From assembly GCA_026014735.1 (NCBI GenBank), contig JAOZHT010000003.1:354180-418179 (forward strand): a DNA stretch of 64,000 bases. Direction: 5' to 3'. Positions 7,978-16,911 of this stretch are shown here, in pieces (the stretch's first letter is position 1; each line of letters opens with the position of its first letter). The notes below the pieces were generated by a model that worked only from the letters and a program-made list of their open reading frames with translations, was not told where the DNA came from and ran no database searches. Origin of the DNA: Candidatus Bathyarchaeota archaeon (lineage in GTDB: Archaea > Thermoproteota > Bathyarchaeia > Bathyarchaeales > Bathycorpusculaceae). The translations under genes and the position numbers were made by a program.

Positions 7978-9693
7978 ATGGACAAAGCTCTCGAGATGGG
8001 TAAATCTTCAGCTACAGGTAGCTTTCATCTGCTCCTGGGCGTCGTGGGCTCCACCGTCATCATGGCTTTAGGCACCATCATCCTTAACATGCTGCTGCCT
8101 GCTTCAGACGTGGGGCTCTATGGCATAGCATTGATTCCTGCCTCCATGATCAACTTCTTTAGAGATTGGGGCGTAAACTCCGCTTTAACTAAAGAGATCG
8201 CTAGGCTAAGGCTACAGAATAAGAACGCTGAAATCCATGACGTCATCGTTTCCGGCGTTGTCTTCGAGATCATAAGCGGCGCGTTGCTGTCGCTGGTTTG
8301 CTTCGCGATTGCTTCACCCCTCGCGGTGCTTGTCAGCCCACAGGATGCTTCCCCACAAATTATCTCTGACTTAACACTCTACATTTCCGTTATGTCCCTC
8401 TCCGTGTTTGCTGGTGCAATAGCGGCTGCAGCTGGGGGAATCTTCGTCGGCTATGAACGCATGAAACTAAACAGCCTCACCCAAGTGCTTCAGGCAATCG
8501 TGAAAACCGCGCTTGGTCCATTGCTGGTGGTTTTAGGCTTCGGAGTTTTAGGCGCCATAACCGCTGCTATGGTTTCGATTCTTGCAGGCGGAATCATCAG
8601 CATCTCCCTTGTTTACTATGCGCTGTATAGGCCCATACGCGGCAGCAAAGTCGGCAAAGTAGACATAAAAGCCACCCTGAAGCCGATGCTGCGCTTCGGT
8701 CTGCCACTCACTATCTCCACAATTGCGGTGGGCGTTTTGCCGCTGATTTTTTCCCTATTCATGACAACCTTTGCAAATCAGGGCGATTTCAACGCGGGAT
8801 TGGATGTTGGCACCACGATGGGGAATTATTTTGCAGCCGCTAACTTCGCGGTTCTTTTAACCTTCGTTTCTTTCCCCGTTGCCACCGCGTTATTTCCAGT
8901 TTTCTCCAGGGTAGACCCTCAAGCTGAGCCGGCTTTGCTTAGGAAAGTTTTTGCTTCCTCAGTTAAGTATACGGCGCTGCTTTTGGTTCCCGCGACTTTG
9001 ATGCTTATCACGTTGGGAACGCCCCTTGTTAACACTCTTTATCCGGAAGGCGGCTTAATCAACTCGTTGTTTGTAGCCGGCGCCTCCCCTAAGTTCCCTG
9101 AGGCCCCTGTATTCTTGGCTTTTTCGGCGGTGGTTAACCTCTTTATTTTAGTCGGTAACATCAGCCTTTCCACTTTCCAGGCGGGCATAGGTAAAACCTG
9201 GCAGATAATGAAGCAGAGCCTTGTGACTTTAGGCATCGGGTTGCCCCTCGCCTACTTTTTAGTTGCCTTCTTCTACAGCTTCGGCGGCTCAGACCCTCAG
9301 GCATCCGCTTTTTATGCGGTAATCGGCGGCTTACTCGGCTCGATAATCGCAAATGTACCTGCCATGGTTTGGGGGCTGGTTTGGAGCTGGAAAAACTATA
9401 ATGTAAAAGCCGACTTTGGGGTTTCCGCAAAAATATTTTTTTCCTCGCTGCTGGCTTCGCTGGCTGCTTATGCGGTGATTAGCTTTTTGGTTTTGCCCTG
9501 GTGGATGATATTGGTGGCTGGGTTTGTGGTGTTTTTATTTGTTTACCTTGCGGCGGCTCCGCTTTTGGGCGCCATTAACCGCTATGACATCGATAATTTC
9601 CAATCTATGTTCGGTGGTTTGGGTGCGGTGTCGAAGATTCTTTATTTGCCGCTGCTTTTTATGCGTAAACTCTGCCGCAGCCGACCTGAATAG
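7978..9693 (+). CDS. Wzx/MATE-like polysaccharide flippase
   Basis: A 571-residue polytopic membrane protein of the polysaccharide biosynthesis (RfbX/Wzx, MOP superfamily) type. About 14 hydrophobic helices are visible. The start (GSFHLLLGVVGSTVIMALGTIILNMLL, then VGLYGIALIPASMINFFRDWGVNSALTKEIA) is typical of the family. Such proteins flip lipid-linked oligosaccharides from the cytoplasmic to the outer face of the membrane. It is the last gene of the sugar operon, the natural place for an exporter, and starts 21 bases after the oxidoreductase. A T-rich stretch lies after the stop. Confidence 0.88.
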   Translation: MDKALEMGKSSATGSFHLLLGVVGSTVIMALGTIILNMLLPASDVGLYGIALIPASMINFFRDWGVNSALTKEIARLRLQNKNAEIHDVIVSGVVFEIISGALLSLVCFAIASPLAVLVSPQDASPQIISDLTLYISVMSLSVFAGAIAAAAGGIFVGYERMKLNSLTQVLQAIVKTALGPLLVVLGFGVLGAITAAMVSILAGGIISISLVYYALYRPIRGSKVGKVDIKATLKPMLRFGLPLTISTIAVGVLPLIFSLFMTTFANQGDFNAGLDVGTTMGNYFAAANFAVLLTFVSFPVATALFPVFSRVDPQAEPALLRKVFASSVKYTALLLVPATLMLITLGTPLVNTLYPEGGLINSLFVAGASPKFPEAPVFLAFSAVVNLFILVGNISLSTFQAGIGKTWQIMKQSLVTLGIGLPLAYFLVAFFYSFGGSDPQASAFYAVIGGLLGSIIANVPAMVWGLVWSWKNYNVKADFGVSAKIFFSSLLASLAAYAVISFLVLPWWMILVAGFVVFLFVYLAAAPLLGAINRYDIDNFQSMFGGLGAVSKILYLPLLFMRKLCRSRPE

Positions 9694-9837
9694 TGCAGTT
9701 TGTAGTGGTGAATTGTTACTTCAGAAACCTTAAAGGCGACGTTTTCCATATAGTGACCGATATTAACTGCATGTTTCTGCGGTTATCAGCTAAAGGAGAT
9801 TTCGGGTCTGAGTTCATTACGTAAAAAACAGGGTTCG

Positions 9838-10596
9838 ATGCTTACTGTAGCGGGTCTCTTCATAGGCGCCGGCGCATTTCTGCTTGCCGCCTCGATTTTT
9901 CTTGACCAGCAGGTCGCTGCCTTCATCGGGTTAGGTTTAACTTTTTGGGGTGCAGTGTTGGCGTTGGCGCGCAGCGGCCGCTACGTGGAGAGTAGCCTGC
10001 TTGATAGCACTGCGCGTTCGTCTTACTCGACGATCGATCGGATGGTGAAGGACCTTAAGTTCAGTGGGCAAGCCTACTATATCCCCGCTTACCCTAAAGA
10101 TGTCTTCATCCCCGAGTACCTGGCGAATCTTAAGGATCCCGTGGTTTTCATATCGGAAAGCTTCGACGGTAAACCTGCCATAGAGGAGTTGGCGGCGGGC
10201 AAATTTATCTCTGCTAAGAGCCCCGGTGTATTCATTGTTTCGCCGGGTTCCGGGTTAATTTCGCAGGTGGAAAAGCAACTGCAGCTTGACCTCAGCAAAA
10301 TCAACCTCGGCGAGCTCTGCGAGGTTTTGCCTAAGTACCTTACTGAGAACCTCAATTTGGCGCGGACAGCTGAGTTAACGTTGACTTCGGAGGGCGCCGG
10401 CTTTAAGGCTTCGGGCATAATTTTTGAGAGCCTATACAGTGTCGAGGGTAAACCCGCCAGCGCCAGCATGCTGGGGTGCCCGCTGGTGAGTGCGGTTGCC
10501 TCTGCGCTTGCCAAAACCTCCGGTAAAACCGTGGTGATTAAAGAGTTATCTATGGCGGCTAACAGCAGCGTCAACGTTGTCTATGGGCTTTTGTAG
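9838..10596 (+). CDS. Uncharacterised archaeal membrane-anchored protein
   Basis: A 252-residue protein with two adjacent N-terminal membrane helices (LTVAGLFIGAGAFLLAASIFL and VAAFIGLGLTFWGAVLAL), followed by a soluble domain of about 200 residues. I recognise no named family, though the layout is like other unnamed archaeal proteins. ATG at 9838 lacks a ribosome-binding site. The frame stays open upstream, and a CTG at 9808 lies at good spacing after AAAGGAG (9792-9798), which would add ten residues including RKKQ. A possible TATA element (CCTTAAAGG) lies near 9728-9736. The gene ends directly on the GTG of the next small gene, so the two form an operon. Confidence 0.65.
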   Translation: MLTVAGLFIGAGAFLLAASIFLDQQVAAFIGLGLTFWGAVLALARSGRYVESSLLDSTARSSYSTIDRMVKDLKFSGQAYYIPAYPKDVFIPEYLANLKDPVVFISESFDGKPAIEELAAGKFISAKSPGVFIVSPGSGLISQVEKQLQLDLSKINLGELCEVLPKYLTENLNLARTAELTLTSEGAGFKASGIIFESLYSVEGKPASASMLGCPLVSAVASALAKTSGKTVVIKELSMAANSSVNVVYGLL

Positions 10597-10815
10597 GTGA
10601 ACTGCATGAATTTTCCTTTAACTATCTCTGATTTGAGTTTGTGGCTGGCGGTGGTGGCGATTATTCTACTTATCACCTCCGAGTTGCTCTATGCTTCGCC
10701 TTCCTTCTCATCTAGGGTGTTGCTTGATAAGCGTATGCTGCGGTTTTGCGCGATTGGCTGCGGGTTAGGGTTTATGGTTACCGTGGTTATGCGGGTTATG
10801 GGCATGTCGGGCTGA
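10597..10815 (+). CDS. Small two-helix membrane protein, unknown
   Basis: A 72-residue protein with two hydrophobic helices (LSLWLAVVAIILLITSELLYA and FCAIGCGLGFMVTVVMRVMG). The GTG start immediately follows the TAG of the upstream gene (10594-10596), so the two are co-translated. It is probably a partner of the upstream membrane protein. No family recognised. Confidence 0.6.
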   Translation: MNCMNFPLTISDLSLWLAVVAIILLITSELLYASPSFSSRVLLDKRMLRFCAIGCGLGFMVTVVMRVMGMSG

Positions 10816-10978
10816 GCGGCGCACTTGTGCTGCTCTGTTTTTTGCGGGTGGTTTTCTGCCCGGTTTGCTGGTTTCTGGGGTTCAGTTAAATTTGGTTTGG
10901 AACCCTAAATCCTTAAAAGCGTTGAATCTGTGGTTTCCCAGTTAACTGGAGGAAACCGCTTCGTTTGCAGTTGGACAC

Positions 10979-11686
10979 ATGGCGCTTGCCTACCTTTTAG
11001 GCAAAGGCTCCTCGGAGGCGCTGCACACCAAAATCAACGTTCCCGTACTGCTGGTTTTATCCATCCTCCCCGACGTAGACATCGTCTTTGACTTATTCAC
11101 CGATCTGCAACTGCACCGGGGCCCCACCCACTCCATCATAGTTGCCTTCTTAATCTTTATCCCCCTCTTCATAATCTACCGCAAAAAAGCCATCCCCTAC
11201 TTTTTGGCCTTGATTTCCCACTCGCTCATCGGCGACTTCATCGTGGGCGGGCAACTGATGCTGCTCTGGCCCCTCTCCAATGCCCAATATGGCCTTCACG
11301 AGCTAGGCGGTCCCTACATCAACATCTTCAGCGGCGTAAACGTGGCGTTGGAGCTCAGCCTGTTCGCCGCGGCGACTCTGGTTCTCTATAAAACCAAAGA
11401 TTACAAAGTCTTCTTCGGCTCCGACCTCACTAATCTGGTGCTGATTATCCCCATCGCCACCGTGCTTTTACCCAGCACCATAGGCTTTCCCTTCTCGCAG
11501 TCACTGATCTTCTCAGCTCCGCTGCTGGCGCTTGCGCACATCTTCTATCTGGTGCTCTTCTCCATCGCCGTGCTTAAGACGCTTAGTCGCCTTTTGCGGG
11601 AGGGGCTGCATCCCCAGCATGGCCCGAGGGATTTGGCAAAAGCGCCTAATAGGAGTAATGCGTATTCAACGGTATGCAGCGCCTAG
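10979..11686 (+). CDS. DUF457/YdjM-like membrane-bound metal-dependent hydrolase
   Basis: A 235-residue membrane protein of the LexA-binding, inner-membrane hydrolase family (DUF457). Key features are the early run SILPDVDIVFDL with acidic metal ligands, the RGPTHSIIVAFLIFIPL block with the conserved His, and ALISHSLIGDFI with a second His/Asp pair; five to six hydrophobic helices follow. The family is a predicted metal hydrolase related to phospholipase C, but its substrate is not known. The in-frame sequence upstream of the ATG reads FAVGH, which is like the normal start of this family, yet no ATG, GTG or TTG lies there, so the true start may be earlier. GGAGGA at 10948-10953 is too far from the ATG to serve it. 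The 3' end overlaps the next gene by 13 bases. Confidence 0.75.
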   Translation: MALAYLLGKGSSEALHTKINVPVLLVLSILPDVDIVFDLFTDLQLHRGPTHSIIVAFLIFIPLFIIYRKKAIPYFLALISHSLIGDFIVGGQLMLLWPLSNAQYGLHELGGPYINIFSGVNVALELSLFAAATLVLYKTKDYKVFFGSDLTNLVLIIPIATVLLPSTIGFPFSQSLIFSAPLLALAHIFYLVLFSIAVLKTLSRLLREGLHPQHGPRDLAKAPNRSNAYSTVCSA

Positions 11687-12372
11687 GCGTCATCTTGCCC
11701 TCCTCTAACACGACGGTGGAGGCTGAATTCTCCAGTGTGCTCCATGGCTCAGACATCACCGTCCACTACGCCCGAATCCCCCTCAGGGAAGTCACCCTAA
11801 AAGAGCTTGAAACCCTCGAATCCAACCTGTCCGCAGCCGCCGCGCTGCTCAAAGACGCCGACGTGGACGCTGTGGTTTTCGCCTGCACCTCAGGCAGCCT
11901 CATAGGCGGCGTGGGCTATGACTCCGCGCTTGCCAAACAAATCTCCGAGGCCGCCGGCTGCCCCGCCCTCACCACCTCCGGCGCAGTTGTGCGCGCGCTA
12001 CGAAAACTTAGGGCACACAAAATCAGCCTCGCCACCCCCTACATAGGCGAAGTCACAGAGCGCGAAGTAAGCTTCCTCAAAGAAAACGGCTTCACCACCG
12101 CCAAAGTCTGCTCGCTGGAAATAAAAGACAACCTCACCATCGGACGCTTAACCGCCAAAGACGCCTCAATCCTGGCCGCCGACGTCGACACACCCGCCTC
12201 AGACGCAGTCTTCATCAGCTGCACCAACTTCTGCACCTTCAAAACCATAGCATCCCTTGACCGCCAGCTTGCTAAACCCGTCGTAAGCAGCAACTCCGCA
12301 ACGCTGTGGGCTGCGCTGCGAGTGATAAAAGCCGAAGAACACCTCAGCCTAGGCAGACTATACGACTTGTAA
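11674..12372 (+). CDS. Asp/Glu racemase / maleate isomerase family protein
   Basis: A 232-residue enzyme of the Asp/Glu/hydantoin racemase superfamily, closest in layout to maleate cis-trans isomerase and arylmalonate decarboxylase. The start LGVILPSSNTTVEAEF is characteristic. The two catalytic cysteines are visible in VFACTSGSLIGG (near residue 69) and FISCTNFCTF (near residue 185). Substrate cannot be read. The start overlaps the end of the DUF457 gene. A diverged second copy of the last 40 codons lies downstream at 13112-13234, beyond a toxin-antitoxin pair. Confidence 0.83.
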   Translation: MQRLGVILPSSNTTVEAEFSSVLHGSDITVHYARIPLREVTLKELETLESNLSAAAALLKDADVDAVVFACTSGSLIGGVGYDSALAKQISEAAGCPALTTSGAVVRALRKLRAHKISLATPYIGEVTEREVSFLKENGFTTAKVCSLEIKDNLTIGRLTAKDASILAADVDTPASDAVFISCTNFCTFKTIASLDRQLAKPVVSSNSATLWAALRVIKAEEHLSLGRLYDL

Positions 12373-12448
12373 CTGTTGCAGGCAAAAGTTTTTTCCTAAT
12401 TTTTACTGATTTTGTTTTTTTTCTTCAGGTTTGGTAATGTGGCAATAT

Positions 12449-12494
12449 CTTAAATAATCTTGTGTTATATGCTATTATTGGCAGATATGAGGTG
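12449..12494 (+). promoter_or_regulatory. TATA box and Shine-Dalgarno of the toxin-antitoxin operon
   Basis: CTTAAATAAT at about 12449-12458 is a good archaeal TATA element about 45 bases upstream of the antitoxin ATG. GAGGTGG at 12488-12494 is a strong Shine-Dalgarno with correct spacing to the ATG at 12500. Confidence 0.55.
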
Positions 12495-12499
12495 GTTGA

Positions 12500-12736
12500 A
12501 TGGTTAAAAATGTCATAGAATTAGATGAGCGGGAAAGCCGCGTAATCAACATTGTCAAAGCAAAATATGGACTCAAAGACAAAAGCCAAGCCTTAAGCGT
12601 AATTATCAAACGTTATGAAGAATGCGAGCTTGAACCCCAACTTAGACCCGAATTCGCAGCAGAAATCGAATTAACCGCCAAAAACGGCAAATTCGTTAAA
12701 GTCAAGGACTTCGCGCAAGAATACGGACTAAAGTGA
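12500..12736 (+). CDS. Antitoxin of a RelE-type module (DUF2683-like)
   Basis: A 78-residue protein. The N-terminal half (VIELDERESRVINIVKAKYGLKD, then SQALSVIIKRYEE) is a ribbon-helix-helix-like DNA-binding region, as in DUF2683 archaeal antitoxins. The C-terminal tail (KNGKFVKVKDFAQEYGLK) is the kind that wraps a RelE toxin. The stop overlaps the toxin start (GTGA at 12733-12736). It should neutralise the toxin and repress its own promoter. Confidence 0.8.
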   Translation: MVKNVIELDERESRVINIVKAKYGLKDKSQALSVIIKRYEECELEPQLRPEFAAEIELTAKNGKFVKVKDFAQEYGLK

Positions 12737-13002
12737 ATGGCTTGTACAGTCTTGAAGTCGAAGAAGAAGTCTCTAAAACCTTCCACAAACTCCTCAAAAA
12801 AGACAAGGCCCAACTAGAGGCTATAAATAAGAAAATCAGCCAAATCCTAACCGACCCCCACCAATTCAAACCCCTAAAACATCCCCTAGAAAACTTCCGC
12901 AGAGTACACATCGGACCATTTGTACTCATATACCGCGTTATAGAAAATCCCCCAACAGTACAAATAATAAAATATGCCCACCACGACAAAGCATACCTAT
13001 AA
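12733..13002 (+). CDS. RelE/ParE-family toxin
   Basis: An 89-residue protein with the RelE/ParE fold pattern: VEEEVSKTFHKLLKKDKAQLEAINKKISQI (two helices), then beta strands FRRVHIGPFVLIYRVIE and VQIIKYAHHDKAY, with the basic and His residues expected at the mRNA-cleaving face. RelE members cut mRNA on the ribosome and ParE members poison gyrase; the histidine-containing tail favours the RelE side. GTG start overlapping the antitoxin stop by four bases, the usual arrangement for co-translated toxin-antitoxin pairs. Confidence 0.82.
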   Translation: MNGLYSLEVEEEVSKTFHKLLKKDKAQLEAINKKISQILTDPHQFKPLKHPLENFRRVHIGPFVLIYRVIENPPTVQIIKYAHHDKAYL

Positions 13003-13111
13003 ACTAATCTTTTTGAAGTGCCTTTTAAATCAGATTGAGCAATTCACAAGCAACTTGACCTAAGGAGTTTTTGACAAACAAGATGGCTATCAAAGCGGTA
13101 TCCATGAACTT

Positions 13112-13234
13112 GCTTCTTATGACCGCCAACTTGCCAAACCCGCAGTAAGCAGCAACTCCGCAACGCTGTGGACAGCACTACGCACCCTTAAAGCAACCGA
13201 ACACATCAGCCTAGGCAGACTATACGACCTATAA
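13112..13234 (+). pseudogene. Remnant 3' end of a second Asp/Glu-racemase-family gene
   Basis: Reading in frame to the TAA at 13232-13234 gives ASYDRQLAKPAVSSNSATLW and then TALRTLKATEHISLGRLYDL. This is nearly the C-terminus of the intact gene at 11674-12372 (ASLDRQLAKPVVSSNSATLW, then AALRVIKAEEHLSLGRLYDL). By eye about four fifths of the bases match, with identical runs of more than 20 bases. Homology ends near 13112; upstream the frame reads unrelated residues with no convincing start. It is therefore a decayed partial copy, separated from the intact gene by the toxin-antitoxin pair. Confidence 0.8.
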
Positions 13235-13266
13235 AAAATAGGAACCAACCGCAACGAAACGTTAAC

Positions 13267-16089
13267 TCATCTTAAGCTCTCTTCAATCACTTTCCTTTCA
13301 GCATCCGAAATACTATACAACTCATACACCAATCGGTCGATTTGGGCATCAGTTTCCTGAATTTCCTGCTCCAATTGCGTTCGTTCATCGGTCAGTTTAT
13401 CTCCCAATGCCACCAATCTTTCATTTAACGCCAGCATCTTACTGACCAACTCAGTCATCAATTCCTCTTGTGCCTTGGTTGGCGTTTTAATTGCTACTTG
13501 AGAGACGTAAACTGGTTTTTGCTCAATGAAACCGCCTTGCCGTTCAGCGCAAATAGATTTCAAGAAAAAAGACATCAAGTTGGAATTTAAAATGCCCAAA
13601 ATATATCTCGAATTTGTGGGTAGAATACATGCAGGATTGTTAACATAATAGCCAGACCTTTCATCTATGGTGAAAGACGCCTTTGTAGTGAGGTTGCCCC
13701 ATAATATCTTTGGAGCTTCAAATTTCTTATAATACTCCGTAGGATCCTGCATTTCATACCATTTGTAATTACCTGGTTTTCGCCCAGTTTTTTGGTCTTT
13801 ACTTGTTTTAGGAATTAATTCAGCCTTGTATCTTTCTAAATGTTTGAGGAGCGAGGGATATTCTGAAATATTTACCCCCCGTCTGGCAAATATTATGAAT
13901 TTTTTCTTTGACCTAATTTGGTAACGTTTCAGCTCTGCCCCACTTATAATTGGTTTGATTAATTCATAATTTTTTAGGTCTTCTTTCACTAATTCGATAC
14001 TTTTCGCTTCGTCCACAATAAAGGCTTCATTTAAACCAGTTTTAATGCCATAATAGACCTTTTCGTTTACATATTCTCCAATTGGGGGACCACTAGCTCT
14101 GATCTTATCGAGAAGTTGGGCTCCAAAGTTATTTTGGATATGCCATTCTTTTTCCGATAAGCTGCTTTGGTCAATCAAGAAACAAGTATCTTTGACTACC
14201 TTATCGAGCGAATCAAATTTTAATGTTGATAGTCTACATATTCGAATTTTCGGATTAGGCTTGTTTATTTTTCTCATGATAATTATGCATGGATATATTG
14301 TTGCATCGGGAAAAACTGGTAAATCACCAAAATCTATCAATTCGTCTATCCAATATCTATCCAGAAATTCTCTAAGCTTTCTTCCGTACCCCGCTCTTAG
14401 CCATTTGCTAGATACTATCATTGCAAAATAGCCGTTTTCCTTAAGCAACTTTAGCTCTTTTTCAAAGAAGTAAACAAACAAGTCTGCCATTCCATGGTAT
14501 GTCTCATAATTTGCTTGAAGGTACGGTTTAATCTCACTTAATTCCTCTTGCCGCACATAGGGAGGGTTTCCGATTATTACATCGAAGCCGCCACTTGCAG
14601 TTATTTCCTCGAATTCTTGTCCCCATTTAAATGCTTTTGGCCCTGCAACATCTGGGTCGTCGATTAAAGAGTTGCCTGTCCTGATGTTTCGTTCTAAAAG
14701 CGGTAATCTATGCCCCTTCTCTGCAATTTTTAGGAGAAGGTTTAGCTGGGCTATTTCTACGGCTTGCCTATCTAAATCTACGCCGAAAATGTTATTTTGC
14801 AATATTCTGCTTTTTGTTTTAAAGGGTATTCCTGAAACGTCAAGTTGGGTTTGGCTGTATTCCTTGTCATTTTGCCTATGGTACTCGTTTAGTATGTCGA
14901 ATGCCTTGATGAGAAAGCTGCCTGAGCCGCAGGCGGGGTCTAAAATTTTAATTTTTTCAACTTCGGTTTTCTTGTTTTTTAGCAGTTTACCCAGCGTTTG
15001 CCTAACTATATATTCTGTGATGTAGGGTGGGGTGTAGTAGATTCCTTGCTCTTTTCTGTGGGCATGGTTTTCCGTTACCTTTGCGGTCTTTTCTGTTTTC
15101 CGAAGGATGTGACCTAAATATTGTTCATAGATGGTTCCGAGAACGTCTGCGTCAATAATTGAGAAGTCGTATGTCTCGTTATCTTTTGTAGTGTATAATC
15201 CCTCGATAACTTCGTGCAATACCTCGTTATCTAACTCTAAATCGTCACAGAGGTGTTTGGCAAAGATTTTGCTGTTATATTCCTCATCAAAGTGGAGAAA
15301 GGTTGCCCTGAGGCTTTTTATTAGGTTACCTTTGCCTTTGCTTTCCCATTCCCTGTAATTGGCAATGAGGGTTTTAGGCTCCAGTTCTCTGTCTTCGGCA
15401 TTGCGGATAAACATGAGCCTGTCGAGTATCCGCTGGACACATTCATCAAGTTCCGCTTCAGTAATCTTCTTGGATGAGTTAAGTTTTGTAATGTTTTTGC
15501 TTAGTAGACTTCTAAATCGTGTGAAGTCAGTCAGCAACTGTTTATCTATCGAGGTTTTCTTGGATTTCTTGCCCCATTTCTCTGCCTCTGAATCAAGAAG
15601 CTTATTCTCAAAACTCTCTTTTGATAACAGACACAACTCATCAAATTTGGAGACAAACTCGCTGCAATGTAACGTAGGCTTTAACTGACTCAGCCACGGA
15701 TGCTCGGTTTTAACTTCAGCGTTAAAAATCTTCAAACTCTCAAAATTTGTCAGAACTGCCCAAGTGCAGCCTTTGTGCCACGAATAGTTAATCGCCTGCT
15801 CAATAAATTTCCGGTTATCCAAATCCTCCCGGAAAGATTTTGCTTCTAAAAAGAATTTAGGAATGCCATTGATTCTAAAACCGTAGTCAACGCGCATTTT
15901 CGAGATTTTTTCTTCTGCTGAGACTTCGGTTGAATCGGAAGTTTCCCAGCCAAGAGCCTCAAACAGCGGAAGGATAAAGTCCTTCTTTGTCATTTCTTCA
16001 TTGTACTTTGCAATCCTTCCATTTCGTACAAACTCTTGATACTTATTCACTAAAGCGGTTACTTGCTTTAGCGCTAATTCGCGGTCCAT
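13267..16089 (-). CDS. Type IIG-like restriction-modification enzyme (Eco57I-type methylase)
   Basis: A single 940-residue protein likely to combine cutting and methylation. The N-terminal region (to about 130) has a PD-(D/E)xK-like nuclease pattern: D68 in VDYGF, then E82 and K84 in FFLEAKS. The middle is an N6-adenine methyltransferase: QGIYYTPPYITEYIV, SAM-binding motif I LDPACGSGSFL at about 383-393, and catalytic NPPY at 508-511. The C-terminal 350 residues look like a TaqI/Eco57I target-recognition region (IKPIISGAELKRYQIR, GNYKWYEMQDPTEYY), ending in a coiled coil. No separate S or R subunit lies nearby. It is AT-richer than its neighbours and on the opposite strand to the adjacent toxin-antitoxin pair, consistent with acquisition as a defence gene. 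Confidence 0.85.
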   Translation of the reverse strand: MDRELALKQVTALVNKYQEFVRNGRIAKYNEEMTKKDFILPLFEALGWETSDSTEVSAEEKISKMRVDYGFRINGIPKFFLEAKSFREDLDNRKFIEQAINYSWHKGCTWAVLTNFESLKIFNAEVKTEHPWLSQLKPTLHCSEFVSKFDELCLLSKESFENKLLDSEAEKWGKKSKKTSIDKQLLTDFTRFRSLLSKNITKLNSSKKITEAELDECVQRILDRLMFIRNAEDRELEPKTLIANYREWESKGKGNLIKSLRATFLHFDEEYNSKIFAKHLCDDLELDNEVLHEVIEGLYTTKDNETYDFSIIDADVLGTIYEQYLGHILRKTEKTAKVTENHAHRKEQGIYYTPPYITEYIVRQTLGKLLKNKKTEVEKIKILDPACGSGSFLIKAFDILNEYHRQNDKEYSQTQLDVSGIPFKTKSRILQNNIFGVDLDRQAVEIAQLNLLLKIAEKGHRLPLLERNIRTGNSLIDDPDVAGPKAFKWGQEFEEITASGGFDVIIGNPPYVRQEELSEIKPYLQANYETYHGMADLFVYFFEKELKLLKENGYFAMIVSSKWLRAGYGRKLREFLDRYWIDELIDFGDLPVFPDATIYPCIIIMRKINKPNPKIRICRLSTLKFDSLDKVVKDTCFLIDQSSLSEKEWHIQNNFGAQLLDKIRASGPPIGEYVNEKVYYGIKTGLNEAFIVDEAKSIELVKEDLKNYELIKPIISGAELKRYQIRSKKKFIIFARRGVNISEYPSLLKHLERYKAELIPKTSKDQKTGRKPGNYKWYEMQDPTEYYKKFEAPKILWGNLTTKASFTIDERSGYYVNNPACILPTNSRYILGILNSNLMSFFLKSICAERQGGFIEQKPVYVSQVAIKTPTKAQEELMTELVSKMLALNERLVALGDKLTDERTQLEQEIQETDAQIDRLVYELYSISDAERKVIEESLR

Positions 16090-16294
16090 ATCTTAGCCAT
16101 AGGGTGATGTTGGAAGATAAAAGTTTGCCAGAAAACCGTATATGCAATAGCGATAATGCCCCTATAGAGTACGCGTAATGCATGTCTGGGCTATTTTGTG
16201 TATCGGAATGTGTTGGGGTTTGTTGGTTATTTTGGTTCATAGGAAAGGCTAAAAACGGCGATTTGAGGAACACTCTCTTTGAGAAAAATTGATT

Positions 16295-16516
16295 TTAAAT
16301 TTTTTTCTCTCTTTCCTCCCTGATTAGGGTAACTGAGTCGGTTTTGGTTGTTCTTTGTTGGGCGTGTTTTTGGATGTCGTCGAGGGTTTTTATGATTTCT
16401 AGTTGTTTTATTCGTTCGGTGAGGAAGTTTTGGATTTCTTGGTTCCAGTCGTTGGGGGTGGCTTGGATTTTTTCTTTGAGTTCTTTGGGTATGCGGACGC
16501 TGAAAGTCTCGGACAA
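16295..16516 (-). CDS. Lone ribbon-helix-helix protein (VapB/CopG-like)
   Basis: A 73-residue protein beginning ETFSVRIPKELKEKI, a ribbon-helix-helix start as in VapB-type antitoxins, then a helical rest with a charged end. No toxin gene follows on this strand: the next gene is the restriction-modification gene about 200 bases away. It may be an orphan antitoxin, a remnant of a lost module, or a regulator of the restriction-modification gene. The last option is only context. Confidence 0.65.
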   Translation of the reverse strand: MSETFSVRIPKELKEKIQATPNDWNQEIQNFLTERIKQLEIIKTLDDIQKHAQQRTTKTDSVTLIREEREKKI

Positions 16517-16858
16517 TGTCTACACCCAGTAAACATTAGTGTGAGACAAGATAAAAATAATTCCGCGAAGGAATGGTAATCAAAAAAGCTCTGGTTTGAG
16601 CGTTTACTTTCAATGAAAATTCTTCGTATGGGTTGGTTTGGGCTGTTTTGTTTTGTATGGGAAGGTGTAGGTGGGTTTGATGTTTTTTGGGCCTTTCTGT
16701 GGGGTTGTGTGTGGTACAAGATGGCTTATTTGTGTGCGGTGTATTGGTTGGGTGACGGGTGGTCTTTGTGTTTGGGCCATGCTAGTGCCCGCTTGCATTG
16801 TGCTGTCTTTGTTTTCTTTGCTGTCTAATGTTTCGGTTGAATCTGCCGTTGGCTGCTT

Positions 16859-16879
16859 TATATAAGGGGAGGGAGGTAG
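16859..16879 (+). repeat. TATA/G-tract element, diverged copy
   Basis: TATATAAGGGGAGGGAGGTA resembles the element at 16912-16931 and lies about 50 bases before it. GCAGCAGACG (16887-16896) follows. Confidence 0.45.
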
Positions 16880-16911
16880 CGGTGGTGCAGCAGACGTCGC
16901 CTCTATGTGCC

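Noticed and set aside
12373-13266. A larger mobile element around the toxin-antitoxin pair
   Set aside because: No integrase, transposase or terminal inverted repeats could be found; only the duplicated gene end is supported.
16043-16273. A minus-strand frame of 76 codons upstream of the restriction-modification gene
   Set aside because: It overlaps the start of the real gene and is rich in Asn, Gln, Thr and His from base composition.
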